A stretch of 64,000 nucleotides of DNA from Kineobactrum sediminis. Its GTDB lineage: Bacteria; Pseudomonadota; Gammaproteobacteria; Pseudomonadales; Halieaceae. A program made the translations under genes and the position numbers. Position 1 is the stretch's first letter. The number at the start of each line of letters is the position of its first letter. Under the pieces are notes generated by a model. The model made no database searches and was not told the origin of the DNA. It worked only from the letters and a program-made list of their open reading frames with translations. The DNA lies in the NCBI RefSeq assembly GCF_002868715.1, contig NZ_PKLZ01000014.1, positions 1 through 64,000 on the forward strand, read 5' to 3'. Positions 36,922-46,982 of this stretch are shown piece by piece.

Positions 36922-37803
36922 TCATTTTTGCTGATACGCCTTGCCGGCACCAAGAATTAAAGAGTTCCGTTCGGGCTCACCGCGGTAATGAATATTGCCG
37001 GCACCGATAATATTCACGCTCAACGACTCGGATACGCCTATGCGCGCAGTCCCCGAGCCGACGATATTGATTGATGCGGCAGAGCTGTCCACGCCCGTCA
37101 GATTAACATCAGCGGATCCGACAATATTGATAGCAAGACTTTTACCAAAGCCCGACTCCCCGCTTCCAATATCACCGGACCCACTGATTGCGGCCACCAG
37201 GCTGTTGGCATTGACAGTGCCCAGCTGGATATCACCAGACCCCGCCAACCTGAGCTCAAGACTCTCCGCCCTCACTTTTGCCGCACGGATATCGCCGCTG
37301 CCACGCACTTTGAAAAGTACCTGGCCAGCCTCTACATCGAACAAGCGCACATCGCCCGAGCCGTCGATTACCACATCAATATCATCTACCTTGAAAGGCC
37401 GGACATAGACGTCGCCCGAGCCCTGCAGATGCAGGTAGGCGAGATCCGGAAGCGTCAGCCGATAACGCACACTGGATATCTGCCGGGAATCGCTGCCGTC
37501 GGCTGTTCGCCCCAGCATGACTGTGCCGTCTTCAATGACAAACGGCTCTGCCTCCAGCTCGGTTTCCCGCCCCTGCAACAGCAGTTCAACGGTATCTCCC
37601 TGGCTGATCTGTACTTCAGCTGCGCCATAGACAAGCACCCTGTTAGCTTCAAAACCGTCCACACGACGCACAATTGAATCGGAATCCCGCGCCGCAAGAG
37701 AGGGTATTGAGATCAACAGGGCGCTGCAAAAGAACACGACGGATACCGGTAATATGCCCGGGGTTCCGGCGAACCGCCGCCGGTTACGTAATAATCTGAA
37801 CAT
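36922..37803 (-). CDS. Exported DUF2807 (auto-transporter adhesin head GIN domain) protein
   Basis: The 293-residue protein has an N-terminal signal or anchor helix (ILPVSVVFFCSALLISIPSLA). A right-handed beta-helix-like domain made of repeated GSGD units follows (LQGSGDVYV, IDGSGDVRL, VRGSGDIRA, LAGSGDIQL, ISGSGDIGS), the hallmark of DUF2807. Function is unknown; it is expected in the periplasm or on the outer surface. It is the first gene of the operon with gntR and an ABC transporter. The ATG at 37803 has GAGG 8 bp upstream. Confidence 0.85.
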   Translation of the reverse strand: MFRLLRNRRRFAGTPGILPVSVVFFCSALLISIPSLAARDSDSIVRRVDGFEANRVLVYGAAEVQISQGDTVELLLQGRETELEAEPFVIEDGTVMLGRTADGSDSRQISSVRYRLTLPDLAYLHLQGSGDVYVRPFKVDDIDVVIDGSGDVRLFDVEAGQVLFKVRGSGDIRAAKVRAESLELRLAGSGDIQLGTVNANSLVAAISGSGDIGSGESGFGKSLAINIVGSADVNLTGVDSSAASINIVGSGTARIGVSESLSVNIIGAGNIHYRGEPERNSLILGAGKAYQQK

Positions 37804-37823
37804 CGCCATCACCTCGATGATAT

Positions 37824-37864
37824 GGTGTTATATCTAACTATAACACCAGAAATGGGATTGGCAA
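37824..37864 (-). promoter_or_regulatory. Promoter with palindromic operator of the DUF2807-GntR-ABC operon
   Basis: The perfect inverted repeat GGTGTTATA-N6-TATAACACC (37824-37847) covers a -10 box TATAGT (minus strand, 37842-37837). A -35 box TTGCCA lies at 37864-37859, with a 16-bp spacer. The arms and 24-bp length fit a YtrA/GntR dimer site. It lies about 20 bp before the DUF2807 start, so repression by the encoded GntR protein is likely. Confidence 0.8.
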
Positions 37865-37884
37865 GCCGTGGGGGCAATTATTTT

Positions 37885-38262
37885 TCAGGCGGGAGGCAGG
37901 CTCTTTTGCATGTTGGCGGCAATGGTGGTGGCAAGGTGTTTTGCCCGTTGCGCCCGCTCGCCCTCGAAGTAGTCATCCACCGTACTGGTAAAAATCTCCA
38001 GCCAGCGCTGAAAATCCTCGGGGCGCAGCGGTCGCTTGCGATGCAAACGGCGGTGAATTTCCATGGTGTGGCGTTGATAGCCGGGCTCACCCAGCAATAG
38101 CTTGCACCAGTAATCCTTTATGTGGGGCAGGTGAACTGCAAGGTCAATCTGCGCGACATCCAGGAAAAAGGGCGCCAGCTGCGGGTCCGCCAGCAGACGC
38201 TCATAGAAATGATCGACAAAGCTTTCAATATGGGCCCGACAATTGAGGTCTGGTTTGGCCAC
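37885..38262 (-). CDS. Group III truncated hemoglobin
   Basis: The 125-residue 2-over-2 globin has the B10 Tyr region VDHFYERLLADPQLAPFF, proximal His in MEIHRRLH, and Trp G8 in FQRWLEIF, matching group III (Ctb-like) proteins. These bind oxygen or NO, with a suggested role in peroxide or NO handling. It lies 8 bp downstream of der, so it may be the last gene of the housekeeping row. Confidence 0.9.
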   Translation of the reverse strand: MAKPDLNCRAHIESFVDHFYERLLADPQLAPFFLDVAQIDLAVHLPHIKDYWCKLLLGEPGYQRHTMEIHRRLHRKRPLRPEDFQRWLEIFTSTVDDYFEGERAQRAKHLATTIAANMQKSLPPA

Positions 38263-38270
38263 GCCGCGCC

Positions 38271-39686
38271 TCAGCGTTTCTTCTTCTTTTTATCGTTTTT
38301 CTTGACGTGCACCATCATCCGGCGCTTGCGCTGCACCTGGCGTTCGGTGAGCTTGTTGCGCTTTTCCGCAAAGGGGTTTTCACTGGCACGAAACTCTATC
38401 CGCACCGGTGTGCCCACGAGATTCAGTTCCCGACGGAACACTTTCTCCAGAAAACGCTGGTAGCCATTGGGCACCTTGCCCACCTGGTTGCCATGAATAA
38501 TGACCAGGGGTGGGTTCTGCCCACCCGCGTGGGCGTAGCGCAGTTTAATGCGCCGGCCATTGATCATCGGGGGCGCATGCTCCTGCACCGCGCCCTCCAG
38601 AATACGGGTGAGCTGATTGGTATTGAGCTTGCGCGTCGCCGAACTGTGCGCCGCATTGATCGATTTATAGAGGTTGCCTACCCCGGTGCCGTGCAAGGCG
38701 GAAATGAAATGCGTATCGGCATATTCGGCGAAGATGAGGCGGCGATTAAGCTCGGTCTTGATCCAGTCGCGCTGGTGGGGCTCAATACCATCCCATTTGT
38801 TAACAGCCAGCACCAGGGCCCTGCCGGCTTCAATACAGTGCCCCAGCAAATGCATGTCCTGGTCGACAATCCCCTCGTGGGCATTCATCACCAGCAGCAC
38901 GACATGGGCATCGTCTATCGCTTTCAGCGTCTTGACGATAGAGAACTTCTCTACGGCCTCGTGCACATTCTTGCGCCGCCGGACCCCGGCGGTATCAATC
39001 AGCGTATAGCGCTGGGCATCGCGGCCGTAGTCGATATAAATACTGTCGCGGGTAGTGCCGGGCTCGTCAAAAACCACTACCCGCTCTTCTCCCAGCAACC
39101 GATTGACCAGGGTCGACTTGCCCACATTGGGCCGGCCGACAATCGCTACCCGGATACTGTCGCGACGATCAAACTCCGAGGAGTCCGGCTCTCGCTCAGG
39201 AAAGCGAGCCAGGACCTGGTCGATCATGGCGCGCACGCCGCGGCCATGGGCAGCCGCTATGGCAAACAGGGACTCCACACCGAGGGCATAAAAATCGCCT
39301 ACCGCAACCTCTTCATTGAGACCGTCAATCTTGTTGACGACCACATAGAATGACTTGTTGCGCTGGCGCAAGTGACGCGCCAGCGCCTCATCCGCGCCGT
39401 TGAGACCTTCCCGCGCATCGACAATGAACAGGACCGCATCGGCCTCCTCGATGGCCAGCAGTGATTGCTCCGCCATCTGGGCTTCAATACCCATTTCATC
39501 CCCGGTGATGCCACCGGTATCAATCACCACGAAAGGTCGGGCACCAAGCCGCGACTCACCATATTTTCGATCCCGGGTGAGGCCCGACAAATTGGCCACC
39601 AGCGCATCGCGACTGCGGGTAAGCTGGTTGAACAGGGTCGATTTGCCCACATTGGGGCGCCCGACCAGGGCGATTACCGGAATCAT
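38271..39686 (-). CDS. der: Ribosome assembly GTPase Der
   Basis: The 471-residue protein has two tandem GTPase domains, each with a P-loop: [17 protein letters not shown] at the N-terminus and [17 protein letters not shown] near residue 180. Each has its NKxD (NKID, NKWD). A C-terminal KH-like domain ([23 protein letters not shown]) and a Lys-rich tail follow. It acts in late 50S subunit maturation. bamB lies directly upstream, as in most gammaproteobacteria. Confidence 0.98.
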   Translation of the reverse strand: MIPVIALVGRPNVGKSTLFNQLTRSRDALVANLSGLTRDRKYGESRLGARPFVVIDTGGITGDEMGIEAQMAEQSLLAIEEADAVLFIVDAREGLNGADEALARHLRQRNKSFYVVVNKIDGLNEEVAVGDFYALGVESLFAIAAAHGRGVRAMIDQVLARFPEREPDSSEFDRRDSIRVAIVGRPNVGKSTLVNRLLGEERVVVFDEPGTTRDSIYIDYGRDAQRYTLIDTAGVRRRKNVHEAVEKFSIVKTLKAIDDAHVVLLVMNAHEGIVDQDMHLLGHCIEAGRALVLAVNKWDGIEPHQRDWIKTELNRRLIFAEYADTHFISALHGTGVGNLYKSINAAHSSATRKLNTNQLTRILEGAVQEHAPPMINGRRIKLRYAHAGGQNPPLVIIHGNQVGKVPNGYQRFLEKVFRRELNLVGTPVRIEFRASENPFAEKRNKLTERQVQRKRRMMVHVKKNDKKKKKR

Positions 39687-39691
39687 TACAG

Positions 39692-40879
39692 TTACCTGGT
39701 TTTACTGCTGAGCTCATAAGCGATGAGCTTGCCGCTGTTACCGAAGACATACAGTATGTTGCCTTCGCTGAGCATATCTGCCCGCACGCCTTTACGATCG
39801 GGCCTGACCCGGGCGACAAAACTGCCATCAACCTGGGACAGGATATGCACAAATCCTTCCTGGTCGGGTACCGCGACATAACTGCTGACCGGTACCGGCC
39901 TGCCGAGGCCACGCCAGGCAAGGACGTCCTGGCTCCAGCGCTGGCCCTGGCCGTTGCGCAAGTAAGCATAAATGGTGCCGTCTTCCGCCGCCACATAGGC
40001 ATTGCCAAAACCGAGGGACACGCCGGAGACGGAGGATACCGGAGCCTCCCAGCGCTTGCGACCGCTGGGGACATCAATCGCTGCGATGTTGCCCTGGTAA
40101 CTGGCGGCATACAGGTCATTGCCGGACAGCGCCATGCTGCCGTCGATGTCGACCATGCGTTCAATTTCCGAACGCCCCTGGGGAATCGCCACCCGCGCCT
40201 CCCATTCAATGCCACCGGTTTGGGCATTGAATGCAATCACCCGACCATTGGCGAAGCCGGCAATGGCCTGGTTATCGGTCAATATGGGCGTACTGGTGCC
40301 GCGAATGGTCAGTACGGGCATATTGCTGTCGTACACCCACAGCCGCTTGCCGTCGGCGAAGTCGAGGCCGTGCAGCTTGCCATCATAGGTCTGGACAACC
40401 ACTACGCGACCATTGGACTGCGGTGCGGCAAGTACTTCGCCACTCACGCCAGAGCGCCAGACAATTTCGCCGGAACGCGCATCAAGGCGCAGCACATAGC
40501 CGTCGCTTGCGCCAAGGAACAGGCTATTGTTGTAAAGGCCCACACCACCCGACAATGCTATTTTCAGGTCGCGCTCCCACGTTTGCTTACCATTGCGACG
40601 ATCGAACGCCGCAACCTCGCCTTCGGCCGAGGCCGCGTAGAGTGTATCCCCGCCAATTACCGGTGTGATTTTGTAGAGGCCCTCTCCCTGGCCGTTGCCG
40701 ACACCAGCGGACCAGAGCTTGCGAACATCAACGGTCTCATCAATATCCTGCAGTTCTGCCGGTTGCCGGGGATCGTCGTCATCATCGATACTGAACCAGC
40801 CAGTGATTGTAGAACACCCTCCCAGCACCAGGCTCAGCAACAACAGAGACGCCCATTTACCCATAATACGTAAGCCCAT
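39692..40879 (-). CDS. bamB: Outer-membrane assembly lipoprotein BamB
   Basis: The 395-residue lipoprotein has a lipobox LVLGGCS near residue 22 and an eight-bladed PQQ-type beta-propeller. Repeated units such as [28 protein letters not shown] and [14 protein letters not shown] are visible. It is a scaffold of the BAM complex on the inner face of the outer membrane. The ATG at 40879 is 3 bp after the yfgM stop with a GGAG about 9 bp upstream; an ATG five codons later is also possible. Confidence 0.96.
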   Translation of the reverse strand: MGLRIMGKWASLLLLSLVLGGCSTITGWFSIDDDDDPRQPAELQDIDETVDVRKLWSAGVGNGQGEGLYKITPVIGGDTLYAASAEGEVAAFDRRNGKQTWERDLKIALSGGVGLYNNSLFLGASDGYVLRLDARSGEIVWRSGVSGEVLAAPQSNGRVVVVQTYDGKLHGLDFADGKRLWVYDSNMPVLTIRGTSTPILTDNQAIAGFANGRVIAFNAQTGGIEWEARVAIPQGRSEIERMVDIDGSMALSGNDLYAASYQGNIAAIDVPSGRKRWEAPVSSVSGVSLGFGNAYVAAEDGTIYAYLRNGQGQRWSQDVLAWRGLGRPVPVSSYVAVPDQEGFVHILSQVDGSFVARVRPDRKGVRADMLSEGNILYVFGNSGKLIAYELSSKTR

Positions 40880-40882
40880 TAC

Positions 40883-41566
40883 CTAGCTCTCCCCTTTGCT
40901 GCTGGCGGGCGCGGGTGACGCCAGGCTTTGCAGCTTCGCCTGCAGTGTTTCCACATTGAGCTGCGCGGGGTAAGCCTGCACAACAGCTTCTGCTTCACGG
41001 TAGGCCTCCAGGGCCTCCTCATTACGTTCCGCCGCCGCAAGCACGTCGCCGCGAGCCAGCAGATAGGCCGCGCGGTAGTCGCCGTTGCCGCCTTCTTCCA
41101 ACAGGCCCAGTGCCTGGCCGGTCTCACCGGCGGCCGCAAGCACACGGGCCAGCCGCAGTTGTGCCACCGCAGCTATTTCGCTACCCGTGGAAGCCTTGCC
41201 GAGAACCCACCGTAATTCCGTTTCCGCGGTTTCCAGGTCATCCTCTGCGACTGCAGCAGACGCAAGGTGAAGTGCCGCAAACCGGGCGTATACGGTGCCC
41301 CCGAAGTCACTGCGCAGCACACCCGCAAGACGCTCCAGTTCGGTCGTTGCCTGTGTGCCCTGCCCTGCCGCGGAAGCGGCTTCCAGCATCCGCTGATAAA
41401 CATCCGATGCGGTGGCCGTGCGCTCATCGCTGTAACGCTGCCAGCCCTGCCAGCCGAATACGGCCACCAGCACCAGCACAATGGTCACCAGTGTCGAGCG
41501 GCCATTTTCATCCCACCAGCGCCGAATGGCTTCAACCTGCTCTTCTTCTGTCCGAAATGAATCCAC
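40883..41566 (-). CDS. yfgM: YfgM-type membrane-anchored TPR protein
   Basis: The 227-residue protein has one N-terminal transmembrane helix (STLVTIVLVLVAVFGWQGW, about 24-42) and a periplasmic tetratricopeptide domain. The start DSFRTEEEQVEAIRRWWDENG is the UPF0070 signature. In E. coli YfgM binds the Sec translocon with PpiD and helps periplasmic folding. Its place between hisS and bamB is conserved. Confidence 0.93.
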   Translation of the reverse strand: MDSFRTEEEQVEAIRRWWDENGRSTLVTIVLVLVAVFGWQGWQRYSDERTATASDVYQRMLEAASAAGQGTQATTELERLAGVLRSDFGGTVYARFAALHLASAAVAEDDLETAETELRWVLGKASTGSEIAAVAQLRLARVLAAAGETGQALGLLEEGGNGDYRAAYLLARGDVLAAAERNEEALEAYREAEAVVQAYPAQLNVETLQAKLQSLASPAPASSKGES

Positions 41567-41581
41567 GAATAAGTTCCCTTG

Positions 41582-42865
41582 TTATCCTTCTGATGAAGTC
41601 GTGTGTTGTGCGAGATAGCCGGCAACAGCCGCCACCGCCATGTTTTCCTGCTGACCCTGCTCACGCAGGGGCTTGACGGTAACCGTACCCGCGGCGGCTT
41701 CATCCTCGCCCCAGATCAGTGCCCACCGGGCACCACTCTTGTCCGCCTTTTTCATCTGGCTTTTAAAACTGCCACCGCCCGCGTGCTGAACTATACGCAG
41801 TGCAGGCAACTGCTCCCGCAAATCCTCTATAGCGACAAAGGCGGCAAGTTCCGCCGCCTTCCCCGCATTAACCACATACAGGTCGGCCGCCGGGATTGCC
41901 GGCAACACCTGTGCCGCAGCTTCCAGCAATAGCACCAGGCGCTCCTTGCCCATGGCAAAGCCGATACCCGGCGTCGCCTTGCCACCGAGTTGTTCGACCA
42001 GGCCATCGTAACGGCCCCCCGCGCAGACGGTGCCCTGGGCACCGAGCTTGTCGGTTACCCACTCGAACACGGTCTTGTTGTAATAATCCAGCCCGCGCAC
42101 CAGCCGCGGGTTGACCACATAGGGCACCGAAGCCGCATCGAGAAGTTCACACAGGCGCGCAAAATCGGCCCGGGACTCTTCATCAAGGTAATCCGCCAGG
42201 GCCGGTGCGCCTGCCAGCAGGGCCTGCGTTGCCGGATGCTTGCTGTCGAGGATACGCAGCGGATTGGTATCCAGCCGGCGCACGCTATCGTCGTCCAGGG
42301 CGTCGCGATGCTGCGCCAGATAAGACACCAGTGCATCGCGATAGTGCCGCCGCGCGGTGCTGCTGCCAATGGAATTCAGTTGTAACTGGACGTGTTCAAC
42401 CACACCCAGCGCCCGCCACAGCCGTGCGGTCAAGGCTATCAGCTCTGCATCGATATCAGGCGTAGCGATCCCGAAGGCCTCTACACCAATCTGATGAAAC
42501 TGGCGCTGGCGGCCCTTCTGTGGCCTTTCGTAACGGAACATTGGGCCGCTGTACCAAAGTCGCTGGGGCGTCGCCAGCAGGTTGTGTTCCACGACCGCGC
42601 GCACACAGCCGGCGGTGCCTTCGGGGCGCAGTGTAAGGCTTTCGCCATTGCGATCCTCAAAACTGTACATTTCCTTTTCGACGATATCGGTTACTTCTCC
42701 AATCGAGCGTCGAAACAGGGCGGTATATTCCACGACAGGCAAGCGAATTTCGCCGTACCCATAGCTGCCCAGCACATCACTTATAACGTTTTCAAGATAC
42801 TGCCAATAGCAGGTCTGCTCGGGAAGAATGTCATGCATGCCCCGAATGGCGCGAACTGTACTCAC
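41582..42865 (-). CDS. hisS: Histidine-tRNA ligase
   Basis: The 427-residue class II synthetase opens [14 protein letters not shown]. Motif 2 is in [17 protein letters not shown], the histidine-binding loop is [15 protein letters not shown], and motif 3 is [11 protein letters not shown]. The anticodon-binding domain is at the C-terminus ([15 protein letters not shown]). It charges tRNA-His. yfgM follows after 15 bp. Confidence 0.98.
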   Translation of the reverse strand: MSTVRAIRGMHDILPEQTCYWQYLENVISDVLGSYGYGEIRLPVVEYTALFRRSIGEVTDIVEKEMYSFEDRNGESLTLRPEGTAGCVRAVVEHNLLATPQRLWYSGPMFRYERPQKGRQRQFHQIGVEAFGIATPDIDAELIALTARLWRALGVVEHVQLQLNSIGSSTARRHYRDALVSYLAQHRDALDDDSVRRLDTNPLRILDSKHPATQALLAGAPALADYLDEESRADFARLCELLDAASVPYVVNPRLVRGLDYYNKTVFEWVTDKLGAQGTVCAGGRYDGLVEQLGGKATPGIGFAMGKERLVLLLEAAAQVLPAIPAADLYVVNAGKAAELAAFVAIEDLREQLPALRIVQHAGGGSFKSQMKKADKSGARWALIWGEDEAAAGTVTVKPLREQGQQENMAVAAVAGYLAQHTTSSEG

Positions 42866-42890
42866 CTGCTCTCCTGCATTGTCATGGGTT

Positions 42891-44021
42891 TCAGGCCGTG
42901 GACCGGGCTATCAGCCTGGCCTCTGCGGCCGCACGTTCGGTTTCCAGTGCATCGGCTCGCTGCCGGATGACCTGTTCCAGATGGTCCACAAAATCCAGGT
43001 TACTGACTTTATGGTCAGGCTCGCCGTTGATATAGATAAGATTACTCGGGCTGGCCCCGGTCAAGCCCACATCGGCTTCGCGGGCCTCACCCGGACCGTT
43101 GACAATACAGCCGATCACAGCGACATCCATGGGTGTACGAATGTCCTCAAGGCGCTGCTCCAGGGTATTCATGGTCGCAATAACATCAAAGTTCTGCCGC
43201 GAACAACTGGGGCAGGCAATAAAGTTGATGCCATTGGCGCGCAACTTGAGGCTCTTCAGAATCTCGAAGCCAACCTTGACCTCCTCTACGGGATCAGCGG
43301 CCAGGGAAATGCGGATGGTGTCGCCGATGCCGTCCATCAGCAGCATCCCCAGCCCGACCGCGGACTTTACGGTACCGCCGCGCAGGCCACCGGCCTCGGT
43401 GATTCCCAGGTGGAGGGGCTGTTCAATCTGCTTCGCCAGCAGGCGATAGGCCTCCACGGCCATGAAGACGCCCGAGGCCTTGACGCTCACCTTGAAGTCC
43501 GGATAGTTAAAGCGGTCGAGGATATCCGCGTGCCGCAATGCGGACTCCACCAGTGCCTCGGCGGTGGGTTCACCATACTTGCGCTGCAGGTCTTTACCCA
43601 GGGAACCGGCATTAACCCCGATGCGAATGGGAATACCCTTGTCGCGCGCGCAATCGATCACCGCGCGCACTTTTTTATCGCTGCCAATGTTGCCGGGATT
43701 GATGCGCAGGCAGTCGACTCCGTATTGCGCCACCTTGAGGGCGATCTTGTGGTCAAAGTGGATGTCTGCAACCAGTGGCACATCGACCTGTGCGCGAATG
43801 TCACGGAATGCTTCGGCGGCCTCCATGCTCGGCACGGAAATACGAACGATATCCGCACCGGCATCCGCAATCGCGCGGACCTGGGCCACCGTGGCGGCCA
43901 CATCACAGGTTTCAGTGTTGGTCATACTCTGGACGCTGATCGGTGCATCACCGCCTACAGCCACCGAGCCCACAAAAATCTTGCGGCTGGGGCGACGCTT
44001 GATTGGCGATTCACTGTGCAT
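42891..44021 (-). CDS. ispG: 4-hydroxy-3-methylbut-2-enyl diphosphate synthase
   Basis: The 376-residue enzyme of the methylerythritol phosphate isoprenoid pathway starts [30 protein letters not shown] and carries the [4Fe-4S] ligands in [10 protein letters not shown] and CIVNGPGEA. The cluster requirement is notable because the Isc scaffold genes normally found in this region are absent. rodZ lies 3 bp upstream. Confidence 0.98.
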   Translation of the reverse strand: MHSESPIKRRPSRKIFVGSVAVGGDAPISVQSMTNTETCDVAATVAQVRAIADAGADIVRISVPSMEAAEAFRDIRAQVDVPLVADIHFDHKIALKVAQYGVDCLRINPGNIGSDKKVRAVIDCARDKGIPIRIGVNAGSLGKDLQRKYGEPTAEALVESALRHADILDRFNYPDFKVSVKASGVFMAVEAYRLLAKQIEQPLHLGITEAGGLRGGTVKSAVGLGMLLMDGIGDTIRISLAADPVEEVKVGFEILKSLKLRANGINFIACPSCSRQNFDVIATMNTLEQRLEDIRTPMDVAVIGCIVNGPGEAREADVGLTGASPSNLIYINGEPDHKVSNLDFVDHLEQVIRQRADALETERAAAEARLIARSTA

Positions 44022-44024
44022 GAT

Positions 44025-44456
44025 TCATCCTCCCATTACAGTCCGGGTTACTGCCCCGGCTGATTGTGACCACCACAGCCCCAGTACCAGCACTGCCAGC
44101 ACGGCAAGACCTGCGGCAATGCCAACGCCGGTGCGCTGTAACTGCAGCGGCTGTGGCCGGCTGTATGGCAACCTGGGGCCGACGGGCTGAGGCTGCACCT
44201 GGTCAAAAGCCTCCATCAACTGGGTTTCATCAAGACCCACCAGTTTTCCGTAAGCGCGTGTATAGCCACGGGCAAACACGGGCCGGCGCAGGCTTGCGAA
44301 GTCATCGCGTTCAATCAGGTCTACATATTCCGGCAGCCAGTTGAGTCGCTCAGCGGCATCACTGGCAGACAGCCCCGCCAGCTCACGGGCAGCCTGCAGC
44401 ATGGCGCCGGGAGAGACCCGAACCGGCACATTTACCAATAATTCCTCACTGCTCAT
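44025..44456 (-). CDS. rodZ: Short RodZ-like helix-turn-helix membrane protein
   Basis: The 143-residue protein has an N-terminal HTH (SPGAMLQAARELAGLSASDAAERLNWLPEYVDLIERDDFASL), then FARGYTRAYGKLVGL as in RodZ. A Pro-rich linker and one transmembrane helix follow (GIAAGLAVLAVLVLGLWW), and the protein stops 11 residues later. Normal RodZ (over 300 residues) has a periplasmic Pro-rich/beta domain after the helix, which is wholly absent. RodZ links MreB to the membrane. The start at 44456 overlaps the pilF stop by 11 bp; the position between pilF and ispG is conserved, so this is the RodZ locus. Confidence 0.85.
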   Translation of the reverse strand: MSSEELLVNVPVRVSPGAMLQAARELAGLSASDAAERLNWLPEYVDLIERDDFASLRRPVFARGYTRAYGKLVGLDETQLMEAFDQVQPQPVGPRLPYSRPQPLQLQRTGVGIAAGLAVLAVLVLGLWWSQSAGAVTRTVMGG

Positions 44457-45246
44457 TACGTTGTATCCGCCGGTAATTCCGGGACTCGGTTGAGTCCGGG
44501 TAAAGATTGGTGAGGGCCATGGCGTAACTACCCTCGCTGTCGCGGTCATCCATCGCCCGCGCCAGGCGAATACCCAGCCACAGCGCTCGCGCAGGCTGTG
44601 GCCGCACCAGGGTGCGATAGATGCCGTAGTGACGGTTGGCCGCGGCATAGTCGCCCGCTTCATAGCGCAAACTGGCCAGTTCCAGCAGAGCGATGGGGTT
44701 GGTACGATCCATCGACAGGGCCCGCACAAACGCCTCTTCCGCGCCGTCAAACTTGTCCAGCTGCAGGCGGCAAAGCCCCAGGTTCACAAAGGACAGGGGC
44801 CGCGCGCCGTACAGGGAGTCCCGAACAACAAATTCCAGCTGGGCTTCGGCCTCGGCATACCGCTGCTCACCAAACAGGAACGCAGCGTAGTTATTGCGCG
44901 CCCGTGAGAACTCACGGTCCAGCTTGATGGCCCTGATAAAGCTCTTTTCCGCCAGTTCTTTCTCCCCGGTGCTCTGGTAAACCAGGGCAAAGGCTTCGTG
45001 AACTTCCGCGTCGCGTTCATCAATCTCGACAGCGTGGGCCAGATTGCGCTTGGCATTTTCCCAATCACGCTCACCGATATACTGGCGTGCCAATGCTACC
45101 CGACGCTCCAATTCATCTTCCGGCGCCGGGGGTGACGTGAAAACGCTGTCGGTATTGGTTACACAGCCCGCTCCCGAAAAAACCAGCAGTACCGCCAGCA
45201 ACAGCCCTGATAATCGACCCGGGACGAAGCCATAACCCGTTGCCAT
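44446..45246 (-). CDS. pilF: Type IV pilus assembly lipoprotein PilF/PilW
   Basis: The 266-residue lipoprotein has a lipobox SGAGC near residue 28 and a row of tetratricopeptide repeats (EVHEAFALVYQSTGEKELAEKSFIRAIKLDREFS, and FVRALSMDRTNPIALLELASL). It is the pilotin needed for PilQ secretin multimerisation. The ATG at 45246 lies 3 bp after the rlmN stop and gives the correct signal peptide; a longer upstream frame overlaps rlmN and is rejected. Confidence 0.92.
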   Translation of the reverse strand: MATGYGFVPGRLSGLLLAVLLVFSGAGCVTNTDSVFTSPPAPEDELERRVALARQYIGERDWENAKRNLAHAVEIDERDAEVHEAFALVYQSTGEKELAEKSFIRAIKLDREFSRARNNYAAFLFGEQRYAEAEAQLEFVVRDSLYGARPLSFVNLGLCRLQLDKFDGAEEAFVRALSMDRTNPIALLELASLRYEAGDYAAANRHYGIYRTLVRPQPARALWLGIRLARAMDDRDSEGSYAMALTNLYPDSTESRNYRRIQRNEQ

Positions 45247-45248
45247 AT

Positions 45249-46397
45249 TCACCCTGTTCCTACCTCCACTTGTCCAGCCGCTTGACGATAACGTTCGCTG
45301 CGACGGGTACGATCGACGACCTGGCCAACCAGCTGGCCACACGCGGCGTCGATATCATCGCCACGAGTGGTGCGCACGGTGACAATATAGCCCGCGTCAA
45401 CCAGCACTTGCCAGAATCGCGACACCGCGTTGCCACTGGGACGACTGTACCCGGACTGGGGGAAACTGTTAAAGGGAATAAGGTTGATTTTGCAGGGAAA
45501 TCCGCGCAGCAACTCTACCAGCTCCCTCGCATGGTCGGGCTGGTCATTAATACCCGCCATCAGTGTATATTCGATGGTAACCACCCGCTTGGTATCGATC
45601 TGCGCGGCTATATAGTTACGGGCACTCTCCAGCAGCATGGCAATCGGGTACTTTCGGTTAATGGGCACCAGTTCATTGCGCAGTGTGTCGTTCGCGGCAT
45701 GCAGGGAGATGGCCAGGGACACTTCGCTGACTTTCGCCAGCTTATCCAGCGCCGGCACCACACCGGAGGTGCTGAGGGTCACCCGACGCTTGGATATTCC
45801 ATAACCGAGATCGGACAACATCAGATCCATGGCGGCCACGACATTATCAAAATTCAGCAGGGGCTCACCCATGCCCATCATCACCACGTTGGTCACCACC
45901 CGCCGGTTACCCGCCCCAAAGGCGTCATAGGAGTTGATCGCCAGCCACACCTGGCCAATGATCTCGGCTGCGGTAAGGTCCCGCTGAAAACCCTGTTTGC
46001 CGGTAGAGCAGAAACTGCAATCAAGACTGCAGCCCACCTGTGACGACACACACAGAGTGGCTCGTCCCGCCTCGGGGATCAGTACCGCCTCCACCAGGCC
46101 GCCACCAGCGACACGAATCGCCCATTTGCGAGTGCCATCGGTGGAATCGAGCTGGCTGGCAATTTCCGGAGGACGGACCTCCGCGATCTGCAGCAACTTC
46201 TCGCGCAGGGCCTTGCCGAGGTTGGACATCTCATTGATGTCGATAACCCCGGCATGGTGAATCCACTTCATCAGCTGCTGGGCACGAAATTTCTTCTCCC
46301 CGAGATCCAGGAAGAACTGCTCCAGCTGAGGCTGAGTCATGCCCAGGAGGTTAACCCGGGGCCTGGCAACAGAAGTGGCTATCAGGTTTTCAGTCAC
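45249..46397 (-). CDS. rlmN: Dual-specificity RNA methyltransferase RlmN
   Basis: The 382-residue radical SAM enzyme methylates C2 of adenine 2503 in 23S rRNA and adenine 37 in some tRNAs. The cluster motif CSLDCSFC is in [22 protein letters not shown]. The second catalytic cysteine is probably in [11 protein letters not shown], near the end. It follows ndk by 15 bp and precedes pilF, the standard order. Confidence 0.97.
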   Translation of the reverse strand: MTENLIATSVARPRVNLLGMTQPQLEQFFLDLGEKKFRAQQLMKWIHHAGVIDINEMSNLGKALREKLLQIAEVRPPEIASQLDSTDGTRKWAIRVAGGGLVEAVLIPEAGRATLCVSSQVGCSLDCSFCSTGKQGFQRDLTAAEIIGQVWLAINSYDAFGAGNRRVVTNVVMMGMGEPLLNFDNVVAAMDLMLSDLGYGISKRRVTLSTSGVVPALDKLAKVSEVSLAISLHAANDTLRNELVPINRKYPIAMLLESARNYIAAQIDTKRVVTIEYTLMAGINDQPDHARELVELLRGFPCKINLIPFNSFPQSGYSRPSGNAVSRFWQVLVDAGYIVTVRTTRGDDIDAACGQLVGQVVDRTRRSERYRQAAGQVEVGTG

Positions 46398-46412
46398 AGG
46401 GCTCCCGGTCGC

Positions 46413-46841
46413 TCAGGCGCGACTGCAAACGTCGCTGGTGGCGAAAAAGTAGGCAATTTCGCGTTCGGCGGATGCGGGGGAATCAGAACCGTGCACCGCA
46501 TTGGCATCAATGGATTCTGCGAAATCAGCGCGTATGGTACCTTCATCGGCATCTTTGGGGTTGGTGGCACCCATCAATTCGCGATTTTTGGCAATGGCGT
46601 TTTCACCCTCGAGCACCTGGATAACAACCGGACCGGAGGTCATGAAAGCAATAAGATCGGGGAAAAAGCCGCGCTCGCTGTGTTCGGCGTAAAAGCCACC
46701 GGCCACGGCATCGCTCAGTCGCAGCATTCTGGAGGCAACAATACGCAGCCCGGCATCTTCGAAACGGGTATAGATCTGGCCAATGACGTTTTTGGCAACG
46801 GCATCCGGCTTGATTATTGAAAGGGTACGCTCAACAGCCAT
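46413..46841 (-). CDS. ndk: Nucleoside diphosphate kinase
   Basis: The 142-residue enzyme starts [20 protein letters not shown] and has the phospho-histidine motif [20 protein letters not shown]. It transfers phosphate between nucleoside tri- and diphosphates. In related genomes it lies after the isc genes; here it follows iscS directly, across 141 bp with a terminator. Confidence 0.98.
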   Translation of the reverse strand: MAVERTLSIIKPDAVAKNVIGQIYTRFEDAGLRIVASRMLRLSDAVAGGFYAEHSERGFFPDLIAFMTSGPVVIQVLEGENAIAKNRELMGATNPKDADEGTIRADFAESIDANAVHGSDSPASAEREIAYFFATSDVCSRA

Positions 46842-46863
46842 TAAACTATCTCCAGAAGTAACA

Positions 46864-46887
46864 GAAAAATCAGGGGCAGAAGGCCCC
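46864..46887 (-). terminator. Terminator between iscS and ndk
   Basis: On the minus strand the stem GGGGC / GCCCC (46887-46883, 46877-46873) with a 5-base loop is followed by TGATTTTT. It lies after iscS and would separate the iscR-iscS transcript from ndk, so ndk would need its own promoter or read-through. Confidence 0.65.
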
Positions 46888-46982
46888 GGGGTAAAAGCTG
46901 CGCAATTATACGGGCTTTGGCGCCGGGTTTCACCCGCTAAACGTGTGCGGCAATACCGGTTTCCAGTCCGCAGCCGGTGCTG

